Part shown: in pieces, positions 54,540 to 63,642 of the stretch
How the letters are laid out: each line of letters opens with the position of its first letter
Numbering within the stretch: the first letter of the stretch is position 1
NCBI GenBank assembly: GCA_965216225.1
Contig: CBDCFF010000033.1
Coordinates: forward strand, 62,001 to 126,000
DNA length: 64,000 nucleotides
DNA from: 3107 sp965216225
GTDB taxonomy: Bacteria > Pseudomonadota > Alphaproteobacteria > Rhodobacterales > Rhodobacteraceae
Direction of reading: 5' to 3'
Program-made: the position numbers and the translations under genes
The notes under the pieces: generated by a model
What the model saw: only the letters and a program-made list of their open reading frames with translations
The model's database searches: none
What the model was told of the DNA's origin: nothing

Positions 54540-56060
54540 TCATGCTGTCACCTCCTGAGCGGATGGCGTACCGCCGACCAACTGGTCGTAAGATGACAGG
54601 TCGGCCAGTTGCACCGCGACTTGGGGGAGTGCGTCTTGTGATGGGCTAAACACTGCGCGTAGGGCCGCCATGTCAGGCGGGCGCTTCTGGCGAAGGTCCT
54701 CCTCAAGCTGCGCTGCCAATTCAGCCTCGCAGCCCCGCTCGTGTGCCAGCGCCAGAAGATCGACAACCATGCGACACGCCGCCTTCTCACTGGTCTGCTC
54801 CAGCAGGAATGCGAACATGTTACGGAACGCCCGGCGCGGGAATAGCTGATCCCGATAGACCAGCCCCATCAGCGCCATGGGCTTTTTGCGCAAGGAGTGG
54901 ATGACGTGGTGGTAATTGACCACGTGCCCATGGCTCCCGGTGCTCGAGGCTCGTCCGCGTGTCAGCGTTAGCAGGGCAGAGCTTCCCAGGAACAGCTCCA
55001 ACCGATCATCGTAGAGCCGAACCCGCAGCTGATGCCCGATCAACCGGGATGGCACGGTGTAGAACACCTTGCGCAAGGTGAAGCCCCCGGAGGAAGTGAC
55101 GCGCAACGTGATCTCCTCGTAATCCGTGGTCCGCCGCGTCGGCAAAGGTCTGAGGCTCGCACGTTCCGCATCGATACGCTTGGCATTGCGGGCGTTGATC
55201 CGGCCCACGATCTCGTCGATGAAGCGACGATAATCTTGCAAGCTTTCGAAGTCGCGCGACCCACGCATGACCAGCGCGTCCTCAATGGTGCGCTTCAGAT
55301 GCCCATTGGGGCTCTCGATGGAACCGTTCTCGTGTGCGACGCCCTTGTTGTTGCGCGTCGGCGTCATTCCATAATGGTTGCACAGGGCGTCGAAGCGGTC
55401 GGTTAGATCGGCCCGGGATGACTTATCCAGGTTCTTGAAGGCCGCCGACAGGCTGTCAGTTCCATGATTGTGTGGCACGCCGCCGAGCGTCCAGAGGGCG
55501 TTCTGCAATCCCTCAGCCAGCGCCACATAGCTTTCGCCGCCCAGCACGACGTGGGCGTGCTGAAACCCGCTATAGGCAAGCCGGAAGTGATACAGTCGAT
55601 GGCCCAGTGCCTCACCGGCAATGGTCACACCCAACTTGCCCATGGCGGTGAAATCCGACAGGCCCATTTTGCCCGGTGTGTGGGTCTGCCGGAAAATGAC
55701 GTCCTGTTCAGGGCCGTGTTCCGCATTCCAGGCGCGTATCCGTCGCTCCGGAGTCCGTCGGATGCCCGTACCCAGATCAGAATGCCGACGCAGAAGCTCC
55801 TCGTAAACCGCCACAGGTCGGATCCCCGGTGAGGACCGCAGAAGCGGCACGACCTCCGCATCAAAAATGTCCGCCAGCGGGTCCGGACGCCGCCGGCCGC
55901 GAGGGGCCTTCTTCTGTGATGGTAAAATTGGGTCAGCTTGCAGCCGATAGCCCGTTGCCTGGCTGATCCCCGCCTTGGCAGCGGCAACGGCAACGGAATG
56001 GGTCGATCTGAGCGTCATGAAGAGCCTCATTTGTTGGTCAGTGACATGACAGCCCGGCAT
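54540..56060 (-). CDS. istA: IS21 transposase IstA, copy 2
   Basis: 506 residues, identical to copies 1 and 3 except for one visible change (RRTPERR where the others read RRTLERR). Intact although its istB partner is broken; IstB could be supplied by the other copies. Confidence 0.92.
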   Translation of the reverse strand: MPGCHVTDQQMRLFMTLRSTHSVAVAAAKAGISQATGYRLQADPILPSQKKAPRGRRRPDPLADIFDAEVVPLLRSSPGIRPVAVYEELLRRHSDLGTGIRRTPERRIRAWNAEHGPEQDVIFRQTHTPGKMGLSDFTAMGKLGVTIAGEALGHRLYHFRLAYSGFQHAHVVLGGESYVALAEGLQNALWTLGGVPHNHGTDSLSAAFKNLDKSSRADLTDRFDALCNHYGMTPTRNNKGVAHENGSIESPNGHLKRTIEDALVMRGSRDFESLQDYRRFIDEIVGRINARNAKRIDAERASLRPLPTRRTTDYEEITLRVTSSGGFTLRKVFYTVPSRLIGHQLRVRLYDDRLELFLGSSALLTLTRGRASSTGSHGHVVNYHHVIHSLRKKPMALMGLVYRDQLFPRRAFRNMFAFLLEQTSEKAACRMVVDLLALAHERGCEAELAAQLEEDLRQKRPPDMAALRAVFSPSQDALPQVAVQLADLSSYDQLVGGTPSAQEVTA

Positions 56061-56244
56061 GAACGATCCCCTTGCACAGAAAATCATTCCTTATCCGAGC
56101 CGGCCACAACCGTCAGGCCCGCCCCAAAAGGGCAAAACGCGTGTGCGGGGCCTCCCCAGTCGGGCTACGCCCTCCCTGCGAGCCCCCGCACACGCGTTCT
56201 CATCCTGATTGACGCTGGATTCTCACCTTGTTTGTCGCGCAGCA

Positions 56245-56396
56245 AAACAGGCTTTTTGAGTTCCTGCACGACTTTGAAACCATCGGGGAAGTGCAAGAGA
56301 TTTGCCACCAAGTGGCTGGGGACATATAATAACGAACGCCCCAACATGGGCATCGGCGAGATGACACCCGCCCAGAAGCTGAAATTGGTCGCGTGA
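56245..56396 (+). pseudogene. IS3-family OrfB C-terminal remnant
   Basis: QNRLFEFLHDFETIGEVQEI in one frame is followed in another frame by FATKWLGTYNNERPNMGIGEMTPAQKLKLVA, a typical IS3-family C-terminus. It is cut at the 5' side by IS21 and carries a frameshift. Confidence 0.7.
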
Positions 56397-56570
56397 ATTC
56401 TACGCTTGCACCCCGTTAAATCGGGGAGGATTACTTTTCCTCAACGAACCGAGAAAATACCTATTGACTCTCAGGCATTTTGCCTGCACGCAGGCATCGG
56501 AGGCTCGGTTCACGGACGGTCGTCCAACGCGGGTTGGGTGCGATGGTCGCGAGAAGCATTGCCTCCTTTT
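56397..56570. other. Non-coding gap downstream of the DUF3800 gene
   Basis: No gene is supported. A short hairpin CCCCG-TTAAAT-CGGGG is at 56411-56426, probably part of the old IS3 end. Confidence 0.4.
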
Positions 56571-57461
56571 TTATTTGTGGCGTGGACGTGCGGTGTAAGG
56601 GTCAGTAACAAAAACAATCCCGTGGATTGGCCACGTCTCACCGTTTTCGTACGACTCGCCCGCGAACGCAAGTTTGCCGCAAAGGCCCGCAAATTCCTTA
56701 TGAATATCGTCTCGAAGATTACCTTTGAAATTCCACTCTGGCCTGCGGAAGCCCCAATTGATGCAATATAGGCAAAGATCAGCAGCTTGGACCGCAAGTG
56801 ACAGTTCCGAGTCGACGAACAAGGGATAAGGCACAATCCATCTTGAGCGCTTACGGCCCTTGGCCGTTTTGGTGTAATAGTCCTGCATCCTGTGCAAATA
56901 ACGCTTGTCGCTCTCCTTTTCTGTTTGATCCAAAACCAGCAAGCCGCTTTCTTGTTTGCTCTCAAGAAACCAGTAGAAGCGCTCGTGAAGAAAGATCAGG
57001 TCTTTCCGCAGAAAATGCTTGTATTTATAGCCACTGGGAGGTTTCGCACCACGCGGTATGGCTGAGGCGAACAATACGGCACCGTGATCATCAAGAACAC
57101 GGAACATTTGATGCGCCATAAGGCGAGAGGCCTGCCCATACGCAGTGAAGTCACGCTTGCTTGGAACGCTCTTTTGTTGGCTCTTTGTAAGGAACCGCCT
57201 CACGCCATTGCGTCGCTCGTTGTCCGCAAGCCCGGATTCCTGAATGGACCACTTCAACCTGTCCATTCCCAGAAGCTTGCTCCCCTTTATCTCACTGCCA
57301 AACTCGGACAGCCGCACACCAAAACAATGTTCTTCGCATTTTTCCACGCTCTTGACGAAATCCCACACCTTGCTGGCATGCAACGCGATGCCACCCCGAA
57401 CCTCAAGCGGCATGTTCTTGTGATCGTGTCCACTTTCATCTTGAAAGAGTAACCAGCTCAT
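56571..57461 (-). CDS. DUF3800 domain protein
   Basis: A 296-residue cytosolic protein. DUF3800 features are the N-terminal LLFQDESG (Asp8, Glu9), the central GLLVLDQTEK (Asp178) and the late FVDSELSLAVQAADL (Asp217, Glu219, Asp228), an acidic-residue layout resembling an RNase H-like or nuclease fold. Function is unproven; members often occur in phage, plasmid and defence islands. Base composition looks more A+T-rich than the host genes, suggesting transfer. A 3' stub of another gene ends 28 bases upstream on the same strand, so it may have been the second gene of an operon. Confidence 0.78.
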   Translation of the reverse strand: MSWLLFQDESGHDHKNMPLEVRGGIALHASKVWDFVKSVEKCEEHCFGVRLSEFGSEIKGSKLLGMDRLKWSIQESGLADNERRNGVRRFLTKSQQKSVPSKRDFTAYGQASRLMAHQMFRVLDDHGAVLFASAIPRGAKPPSGYKYKHFLRKDLIFLHERFYWFLESKQESGLLVLDQTEKESDKRYLHRMQDYYTKTAKGRKRSRWIVPYPLFVDSELSLAVQAADLCLYCINWGFRRPEWNFKGNLRDDIHKEFAGLCGKLAFAGESYENGETWPIHGIVFVTDPYTARPRHK

Positions 57462-57489
57462 TCAAAGCCTCGTGCATCAATACGGCAAT

Positions 57490-57640
57490 TCAACGAAATA
57501 TACCCACGAATGTAAAGGGCGGGAAGGCCGGCAGGATTTTCGGGAAGTATTCCTCCAGCAGGTATCGCTCATACGCATCGAGGAAGCGTTGTTGCACGGA
57601 TGCGGTCGCGTTTGATATTGAGGCGTTTCGTTCTCAATAG
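57490..57640 (-). pseudogene. 3' stub of an unknown gene upstream of DUF3800
   Basis: An open frame without a start encodes about 45 residues, NASISNATASVQQRFLDAYE then RYLLEEYFPKILPAFPPFTF ending VGIFR. The 5' part was removed by the IS5-type element to its right. I do not recognise the family. Amphipathic helix-like spacing suggests real protein sequence. Confidence 0.45.
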
Positions 57641-57985
57641 GCTGCTGTAGATGCCACATAAGTTCAACGCCACTCGTCGTAACGAGGTCCCCAGGCAAGG
57701 GCATCGGGTTACGAATTGGGCTGAGTACAACGAGGGCCTGCGACGGCGCGGGGATCTGACGATGTGGGTCAGTGAAGAGGCGCCTGGTTTGTGGTCGTCA
57801 CCGCGCCGCACAACCCGCGGCGGGCAGCCTCTCTACTCGGATCTGGCGATTGAGCTCTGTCTGACCCTGGGCATGGTTTTCAACCAACCGCTGCGCCAGA
57901 CACAAGGGTTCATGTGCAGTATCGCGGGTTTGCTTGGGGTTGAGATCGCAGTGCCGGATTTCTCCACCTTATCGCGCAGGGGCAA

Positions 57986-59362
57986 GAGCTATGCCCGAAA
58001 GTTGGTGATGGTGTGATCAGGCGGCGTGGTGAATTTGCTTGATCCCGTCTCTGAACTCAACCCCTTCAATGATCTCTGGCATGCGGTTGGCGCCGTCGAG
58101 CTTTCGCCACTTGGCCTGCGCTGACATCATCAGCTTGAATGCCATGGCCAACCCGGTCTTGCGGCTCAGGCAGCCTTTGGTTTTGCCGGTGCGGTGGCGG
58201 ACGGTGGCGAAGGTGCTCTCGATCGGGTTCGTGGTTCGGATGTGCTTCCAGTGCTCAGCAGGGAAGCCGTAGAAGGAGAGCAGCACAGCCCGGTCTTTGG
58301 TCAGTTTCCCAACCGCCTTGTCATATTTCGCGCCGTAGGTTTCCACGAAGAAATCGAAGGCGGCCCCGGCTTCGGTCTTCGTTTCCGCCTGCCAGATATC
58401 ATGCAGGTGGCCTTTGGCTTTGGCCTGCACCGATTTGGGCATGGCATTGAGAACGTTTCCGGTCTTGTGAACCCAACACCGTTGTTCCCGGGTGCTGCCG
58501 AAGACTTCGCGCAGCGCCGCCCAGAACCCCAAGGCACCGTCGCCAATGGCCAGATCGGGGGCGTGGGACAGCCCGCGACGCTTGAGATCGAGCAGCAACT
58601 CGCGCCAACTCTGCGTGCTTTCACGGTAGCCGTCGGTGAGGCCCAGAACCTCCTTGCGGCCCCACTCATCCGCGCCGATCAGCACCAGAACGCATTGTTT
58701 CTGCTCTTCCATACGCGGTTGGAAATAGACACCATCGGCCCAGACATAGACGAAACGCCGGGCGCTGAGATCGCGGCGCTGCCAGCGTTCATACTCCGCC
58801 CCCCAGTCCGCTTTCAATCGCGAGATGGTGCTCGATGAAAGCCCTGCCGCGTTCGGCCCCAACAGCGCCCCAAGAGCCTCCTGGAAGTCGCCCGTGGAAA
58901 TGCCCTTAAGGTAGAGCCACGGCAGCAGTTCCTCAATCGATCTGGTCTTGCGCAGCCAAGGCGGCAAGATCGACGAGGCGAAACGGATCTTTTCGTCCAC
59001 ATTGCCCCGGTCCCGCATCCGCGGCACCTTCACTGGTACCGGGCCGATGCCGGTCATGACCTCGCGCTCGGGCAGATGACCATGGCGCACCAGCCGCGCA
59101 CGGCCGTCGTCCGTCACCTCGCGGGCATGGGCGGCGAGGAGTGTGGCCAATTCCGCTTCCACCGCCTGTTTGAGCAGTTGGCGCGCGCCGGTTTGCAGGA
59201 TGTCGGTCAGCGGGTCAGACGAAAATCCCGATGGACCGGGCAACGGCGTGATGGTAGACTTCGTCATGTGGCATATCCTTTTCTCTGCTGAGAATTGCGG
59301 CGCGTGAACAACGCCATGATATGCCGCCCATCAGGGCCATCACCAACTTTCGGCTATAACTC
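57986..59362 (-). mobile_element. IS256-family element type A, copy 4 (complete, 1377 bp)
   Basis: Same ends and length as copies 1 and 3. Target duplication CAGGGGCAA at 57977-57985 and 59363-59371, inside the IS5-type transposase gene. Confidence 0.95.
58017..59267 (-). CDS. IS256-family transposase type A, copy 4
   Basis: 416 residues from ATG 59267 (MTKSTITPLPGPSGF), intact. Small differences from copies 1 and 3 (PVPVKVPRMRD for PIAVKVPRVRD; C-terminus QIHHAA as in copy 2) show it is a separate lineage, closer to the broken copy 2 at its 3' end. Confidence 0.92.
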   Translation of the reverse strand: MTKSTITPLPGPSGFSSDPLTDILQTGARQLLKQAVEAELATLLAAHAREVTDDGRARLVRHGHLPEREVMTGIGPVPVKVPRMRDRGNVDEKIRFASSILPPWLRKTRSIEELLPWLYLKGISTGDFQEALGALLGPNAAGLSSSTISRLKADWGAEYERWQRRDLSARRFVYVWADGVYFQPRMEEQKQCVLVLIGADEWGRKEVLGLTDGYRESTQSWRELLLDLKRRGLSHAPDLAIGDGALGFWAALREVFGSTREQRCWVHKTGNVLNAMPKSVQAKAKGHLHDIWQAETKTEAGAAFDFFVETYGAKYDKAVGKLTKDRAVLLSFYGFPAEHWKHIRTTNPIESTFATVRHRTGKTKGCLSRKTGLAMAFKLMMSAQAKWRKLDGANRMPEIIEGVEFRDGIKQIHHAA

Positions 59363-59702
59363 CAGGGGCAACGGACTGAGCTTGCCTGCCAAACCAAAGC
59401 CCGACAGTGACAAACCGGCCCATCTGGTCGTCGACAGCACAGGCCTGAAGATTTTCGGGGAAGGTGAATGGCTTGAGGAGAAGCACAAGATCAAGCGCAA
59501 ACGACGCTCTTGGCGCAAGCTACACATGGGTCTGGACCTCGTCAGCGGTAAGATCGTCTGTGCAGAGCTGACCGCTGTAGCGCGACAATCAAGATGAGAA
59601 GTGCGCGTCAATCAGGATGAGAATCCTTGGTCGCGACGTTTGGGACGATGCCGGGCTTTTGTGCCGCGATCAAGGGGTTTGTTTTTTGATTGTCGCGGAG
59701 CG

Positions 59703-60512
59703 TCAATCAGCTTTGGTGTTTTCCGGTGTGGCTTTTTGTGCAGGCCTTCCCGGCCCCTTTGCCTTTTGTGCTGCTCTTCGCCGGTAGCTTTCGACATTCA
59801 TCTCGAAGATGGTTGCGTGGTGCACGAGCCTGTCGACGGCGGCCAATGTCATGGCCGGGTCTGGAAAAATCGCATTCCACTCCCCGAAGGGCTGGTTGGC
59901 CGTGATCAACATTGAGCGGCGTTCATATCTCGCGCTGATGAGTTCGAAGAGCACACTGGTTTCAGCCTGATCCTTGGTGACGTAGGTGATGTCATCGAGG
60001 ATCAGCAGATGGAATTTGTCGAGCTTTGCAATGGCACTTTCGAGGACGAGATCGCGGCGGGCCTGTTGGAGTTTCTGGACCAGATCGGTGGTGCGGCTGA
60101 ATAGGACGCGGTAGCCTTGCTCGACAAGGGCGAGCCCGATGGCTGAGCCGAGATGTGATTTGCCCACACCTGGCGGCCCAAACAGCAGGATGTTGCCGCC
60201 CTTTCCGATCCAGCTGTCGCCAGCGGTGATCGCACTGACATGGGCCTTGGACAGCATGGGGACGGCTGTGAAGTCGAAGGTGTCGATCGTTTTTCCGGGC
60301 AACAGGCGTGCCTGTGCGAGATGTCGCTCGATACGACGGCGATCTCGTTCAGCCAGTTCATGCTCCACCAGGGTGCTGAGCATCCGAGCGGCGGGCCAGC
60401 CTTCCTTGTCGGCTTGTTCCGCAAAGCGCGGCCATAGCGCCTTGATGGCTGGCAAGCGCAATTCGGTCAGAGCCAAGGTTAGGCGGGCGGTATCGGTCTG
60501 GGGCGATGTCAT
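59703..60512 (-). CDS. istB: IS21 helper ATPase IstB, copy 3
   Basis: 269 residues, intact, identical in sequence to copy 1. Walker A and B motifs present. Could complement the broken istB of copy 2. Confidence 0.95.
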   Translation of the reverse strand: MTSPQTDTARLTLALTELRLPAIKALWPRFAEQADKEGWPAARMLSTLVEHELAERDRRRIERHLAQARLLPGKTIDTFDFTAVPMLSKAHVSAITAGDSWIGKGGNILLFGPPGVGKSHLGSAIGLALVEQGYRVLFSRTTDLVQKLQQARRDLVLESAIAKLDKFHLLILDDITYVTKDQAETSVLFELISARYERRSMLITANQPFGEWNAIFPDPAMTLAAVDRLVHHATIFEMNVESYRRRAAQKAKGPGRPAQKATPENTKAD

Positions 60513-62029
60513 GCTGTCACCTCCTGAGCGGATGGCGTACCGCCGACCAACTGGTCGTAAGATGACAGGTCGGCCAGTTGCACCGCGACTTGGGGGAGTG
60601 CGTCTTGTGATGGGCTAAACACTGCGCGTAGGGCCGCCATGTCAGGCGGGCGCTTCTGGCGAAGGTCCTCCTCAAGCTGCGCTGCCAATTCAGCCTCGCA
60701 GCCCCGCTCGTGTGCCAGCGCCAGAAGATCGACAACCATGCGACACGCCGCCTTCTCACTGGTCTGCTCCAGCAGGAATGCGAACATGTTACGGAACGCC
60801 CGGCGCGGGAATAGCTGATCCCGATAGACCAGCCCCATCAGCGCCATGGGCTTTTTGCGCAAGGAGTGGATGACGTGGTGGTAATTGACCACGTGCCCAT
60901 GGCTCCCGGTGCTCGAGGCTCGTCCGCGTGTCAGCGTTAGCAGGGCAGAGCTTCCCAGGAACAGCTCCAACCGATCATCGTAGAGCCGAACCCGCAGCTG
61001 ATGCCCGATCAACCGGGATGGCACGGTGTAGAACACCTTGCGCAAGGTGAAGCCCCCGGAGGAAGTGACGCGCAACGTGATCTCCTCGTAATCCGTGGTC
61101 CGCCGCGTCGGCAAAGGTCTGAGGCTCGCACGTTCCGCATCGATACGCTTGGCATTGCGGGCGTTGATCCGGCCCACGATCTCGTCGATGAAGCGACGAT
61201 AATCTTGCAAGCTTTCGAAGTCGCGCGACCCACGCATGACCAGCGCGTCCTCAATGGTGCGCTTCAGATGCCCATTGGGGCTCTCGATGGAACCGTTCTC
61301 GTGTGCGACGCCCTTGTTGTTGCGCGTCGGCGTCATTCCATAATGGTTGCACAGGGCGTCGAAGCGGTCGGTTAGATCGGCCCGGGATGACTTATCCAGG
61401 TTCTTGAAGGCCGCCGACAGGCTGTCAGTTCCATGATTGTGTGGCACGCCGCCGAGCGTCCAGAGGGCGTTCTGCAATCCCTCAGCCAGCGCCACATAGC
61501 TTTCGCCGCCCAGCACGACGTGGGCGTGCTGAAACCCGCTATAGGCAAGCCGGAAGTGATACAGTCGATGGCCCAGTGCCTCACCGGCAATGGTCACACC
61601 CAACTTGCCCATGGCGGTGAAATCCGACAGGCCCATTTTGCCCGGTGTGTGGGTCTGCCGGAAAATGACGTCCTGTTCAGGGCCGTGTTCCGCATTCCAG
61701 GCGCGTATCCGTCGCTCCAGAGTCCGTCGGATGCCCGTACCCAGATCAGAATGCCGACGCAGAAGCTCCTCGTAAACCGCCACAGGTCGGATCCCCGGTG
61801 AGGACCGCAGAAGCGGCACGACCTCCGCATCAAAAATGTCCGCCAGCGGGTCCGGACGCCGCCGGCCGCGAGGGGCCTTCTTCTGTGATGGTAAAATTGG
61901 GTCAGCTTGCAGCCGATAGCCCGTTGCCTGGCTGATCCCCGCCTTGGCAGCGGCAACGGCAACGGAATGGGTCGATCTGAGCGTCATGAAGAGCCTCATT
62001 TGTTGGTCAGTGACATGACAGCCCGGCAT
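60509..62029 (-). CDS. istA: IS21 transposase IstA, copy 3
   Basis: 506 residues, intact, identical to copy 1, with the D, D, E core regions described there. ATGA overlap with istB. Confidence 0.94.
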   Translation of the reverse strand: MPGCHVTDQQMRLFMTLRSTHSVAVAAAKAGISQATGYRLQADPILPSQKKAPRGRRRPDPLADIFDAEVVPLLRSSPGIRPVAVYEELLRRHSDLGTGIRRTLERRIRAWNAEHGPEQDVIFRQTHTPGKMGLSDFTAMGKLGVTIAGEALGHRLYHFRLAYSGFQHAHVVLGGESYVALAEGLQNALWTLGGVPHNHGTDSLSAAFKNLDKSSRADLTDRFDALCNHYGMTPTRNNKGVAHENGSIESPNGHLKRTIEDALVMRGSRDFESLQDYRRFIDEIVGRINARNAKRIDAERASLRPLPTRRTTDYEEITLRVTSSGGFTLRKVFYTVPSRLIGHQLRVRLYDDRLELFLGSSALLTLTRGRASSTGSHGHVVNYHHVIHSLRKKPMALMGLVYRDQLFPRRAFRNMFAFLLEQTSEKAACRMVVDLLALAHERGCEAELAAQLEEDLRQKRPPDMAALRAVFSPSQDALPQVAVQLADLSSYDQLVGGTPSAQEVTA

Positions 62030-62213
62030 GAACGATCCCCTTGCACAGAAAATCATTCCTTATCCGAGCCGGCCACAACCGTCAGGCCCGCCCCAAAAGG
62101 GCAAAACGCGTGTGCGGGGCCTCCCCAGTCGGGCTACGCCCTCCCTGCGAGCCCCCGCACACGCGTTCTCATCCTGATTGACGCTGGATTCTCACCTTGT
62201 TTGTCGCGCAGCA

Positions 62214-62541
62214 GTTGATCGCCGAATTGCCGGAACCCGGCCGGATGACATCAGGCGAAGCAGCTGCCATGACTGGCCTGGCTCCGATACCACATGACAG
62301 CGGGGCGATGCGAGGCAGGAGAGCTATCGCTGGCGGAAGGCGGTCTCTACGCCATGTGCTGTTCCAGGCTGCGCTGTCACAATCCGGTTCTCAAGCCTGT
62401 CGCAAAACGTCTCAAAGAGCGGGGGAAGCCGCACAAACTTGTCATAATTGCAATCGCACGCAGGCTGGTCACAATCGCAAACGCGATCATCAAAACCGGC
62501 ATCCCCTGGCGCCAGCAGCTCACAGAATAAACACAGTTGCT
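62214..62541 (+). mobile_element. IS110-family element, copy 2 (3' fragment)
   Basis: Carries the end of the transposase: ELPEPGRMTSGEAAAMTGLAP, then in a shifted frame NPVLKPVAKRLKERGKPHKL to WRQQLTE, and the element end matching copy 1 (CAGAATAAACACAGTTGCTA). The frame break is at the same place as in copy 1. The 5' part is lost at IS21 copy 3. Confidence 0.85.
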
Positions 62542-62542
62542 A

Positions 62543-63642
62543 TGACATTTCTCTTGGAGGGGATCATGGTTGGGATTGAACTGCGGACTGACTATAGTGC
62601 CGACGAATTGCGGGTTTGGCACGCAAATCGCATGACGCCAGGCAGGCGCGGCGACTGATGGCGCTTGCCGGTGTTGCTGATGGGATGACACGGACGGCAG
62701 CTGCTGCTGTTGGCTTGATGGATCGCCAGACGCTCAGAGACCGGGTGCATCGGTTCAATGACGAAGGTCTGGAGTGTTTGATCGACAGGAAATCCACAGG
62801 CCCCAAGCCCAGGTTGACCTCGGAGCAACTGGCCACGCTCAAGGCAATTCAGCAGGACCTGATCCGGCGACTGACGGCGTGGTGCGGGGGCGCTGTGCTG
62901 ATCTGGCCGCGCTCATCAAGGCCCGCCTTGATGCGGAATATCATGAGAACCCGGTAGGAAAGCTGCTGCATTCTCTTGGCTTTTCACACGTCAGCGCCCG
63001 GCCCCGGCATCCCGGGCAGGACCCCCGAACGATTGAGGCATTCAAAAAAACTTCCCGCACAAGCTGGCGGAAAGCCTGAAAGGCGTCTCCCCGGACAAGC
63101 CTGTTGAAATCCGGTTTCAGGATGAAGCACGCGTGGGTCAGAAGAACGGCCAGGTCCATCAGTGGGCCGCGAAGGGCACACGCCCGCGTCAGGCAGCCGA
63201 TCAGCGTTACGGGAATGCATGTATTTTTGGTGCTGTCTGTCTTGCACATGATAAAGGAGTGGCTTTGGTGATGCCCAACGCCAACGCCGGGGCCATGCAA
63301 AAACACCTTGCAGAGATCAGCGCAGCCATCGCTGTTGAAGCCCACGGTGTTATCATCATGGACGGAGCAGGCTGGCACAAATCAGGCGCACTCAACATTC
63401 CTGAAAACCTCTCGGTCCTGTTTCTGCCACCTTATTCGCCAGAACTGAATCCAACAGAAAACATCTGGCAATTTCTGCGTCAGAAGTATCTCTCCAACAG
63501 GGTGTTTGAAACCTGGGAAGCCATCGTTGAAGCCTGTTGCGATGCCTGGAACCGCCTGACTGCCGAGGCTGGGCGCATCAAATCAATCGCAACACGAAAT
63601 CGGGCCTTCAAAGATCAATGATTGGGCGGGTTGGTATGAGAT
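62543..63642 (+). mobile_element. IS630-family element, degenerate
   Basis: Partial inverted repeats (GACATTTCTCTTGG near 62544; CATATCTCATACC reading in from about 63642). Inserted in a Tn3-type transposase gene, next to the IS110 end. Boundaries are approximate. Confidence 0.6.
62566..63621 (+). pseudogene. IS630-family transposase with several frameshifts
   Basis: From ATG 62566 (MVGIELRTDYSADELR, with GGAGGGG upstream) the frame shifts near 62615 to ARQARRLMALAGVADGMTRTAA and DRQTLRDRVHRFNDEGLE, again near 62860 to DGVVRGRCADLAALI, and again near 63070 to the C-terminal half. There, MDGAGWHKSG and LPPYSPELNPTENIWQFLR give the late D and E of the DDE triad. At least three frame changes make it inactive. 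Confidence 0.82.

Larger units (their letters stand above)
52072..54543 (-). pseudogene. istB: IS21 istB, copy 2, split by IS3
   Basis: The 5' part (54543 to 53851) carries intact Walker A and B motifs up to AVDRLVH. It then runs into IS3 sequence. The last ~40 codons (HATIFEMNVESYRRRAAQK to ENTKAD) lie at 52190-52072 on the other side. The fused frame reads a foreign C-terminus. Confidence 0.92.
51945..56244 (-). mobile_element. IS21-family element, copy 2, interrupted by an IS3 element
   Basis: Ends identical to copy 1. Without the IS3 element and its 5-bp duplication it would be 2638 bp, the same as copies 1 and 3. Flanks (GGTCGAG left, AAACAGG right) share no duplication, so the copy marks a recombination or deletion junction between ietS and an IS3 remnant. 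Confidence 0.9.
57641..59575 (+). mobile_element. IS5-family element (second type), interrupted and truncated
   Basis: The left part begins near 57641. It is split by IS256-A copy 4 at 57986 and cut at its 3' side by IS21 copy 3 at 59576. Its transposase is unrelated to the IS5 copy at 10531. Confidence 0.78.
57651..59575 (+). pseudogene. IS5-family transposase, split by IS256-A and 3'-truncated
   Basis: The N-terminal part MPHKFNATRRNEVPRQGHRV to GVEIAVPDFSTLSRRGK is followed, after IS256-A, by GNGLSLPAKPKPDSDKPAHL, VVDSTGLKIFGEGEWLEEKHK and KLHMGLDLVSGKIVCAELTA, which include the first catalytic Asp. The remaining DDE part is lost at IS21 copy 3. Confidence 0.85.
59576..62213 (-). mobile_element. 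IS21-family element, copy 3 (complete, 2638 bp)
   Basis: Same length and ends as copy 1. Left flank is the IS5-type transposase (GACCGC), right flank is an IS110 fragment (GTTGATCG); no target duplication, so the junctions were made by recombination or by one-ended loss of flanking DNA. Confidence 0.92.

Noticed and set aside
55938..56396. Open frame running from antisense istA into the IS3 remnant
   Set aside because: Only the last ~30 codons match a transposase; the rest is IS21 end sequence read by chance.
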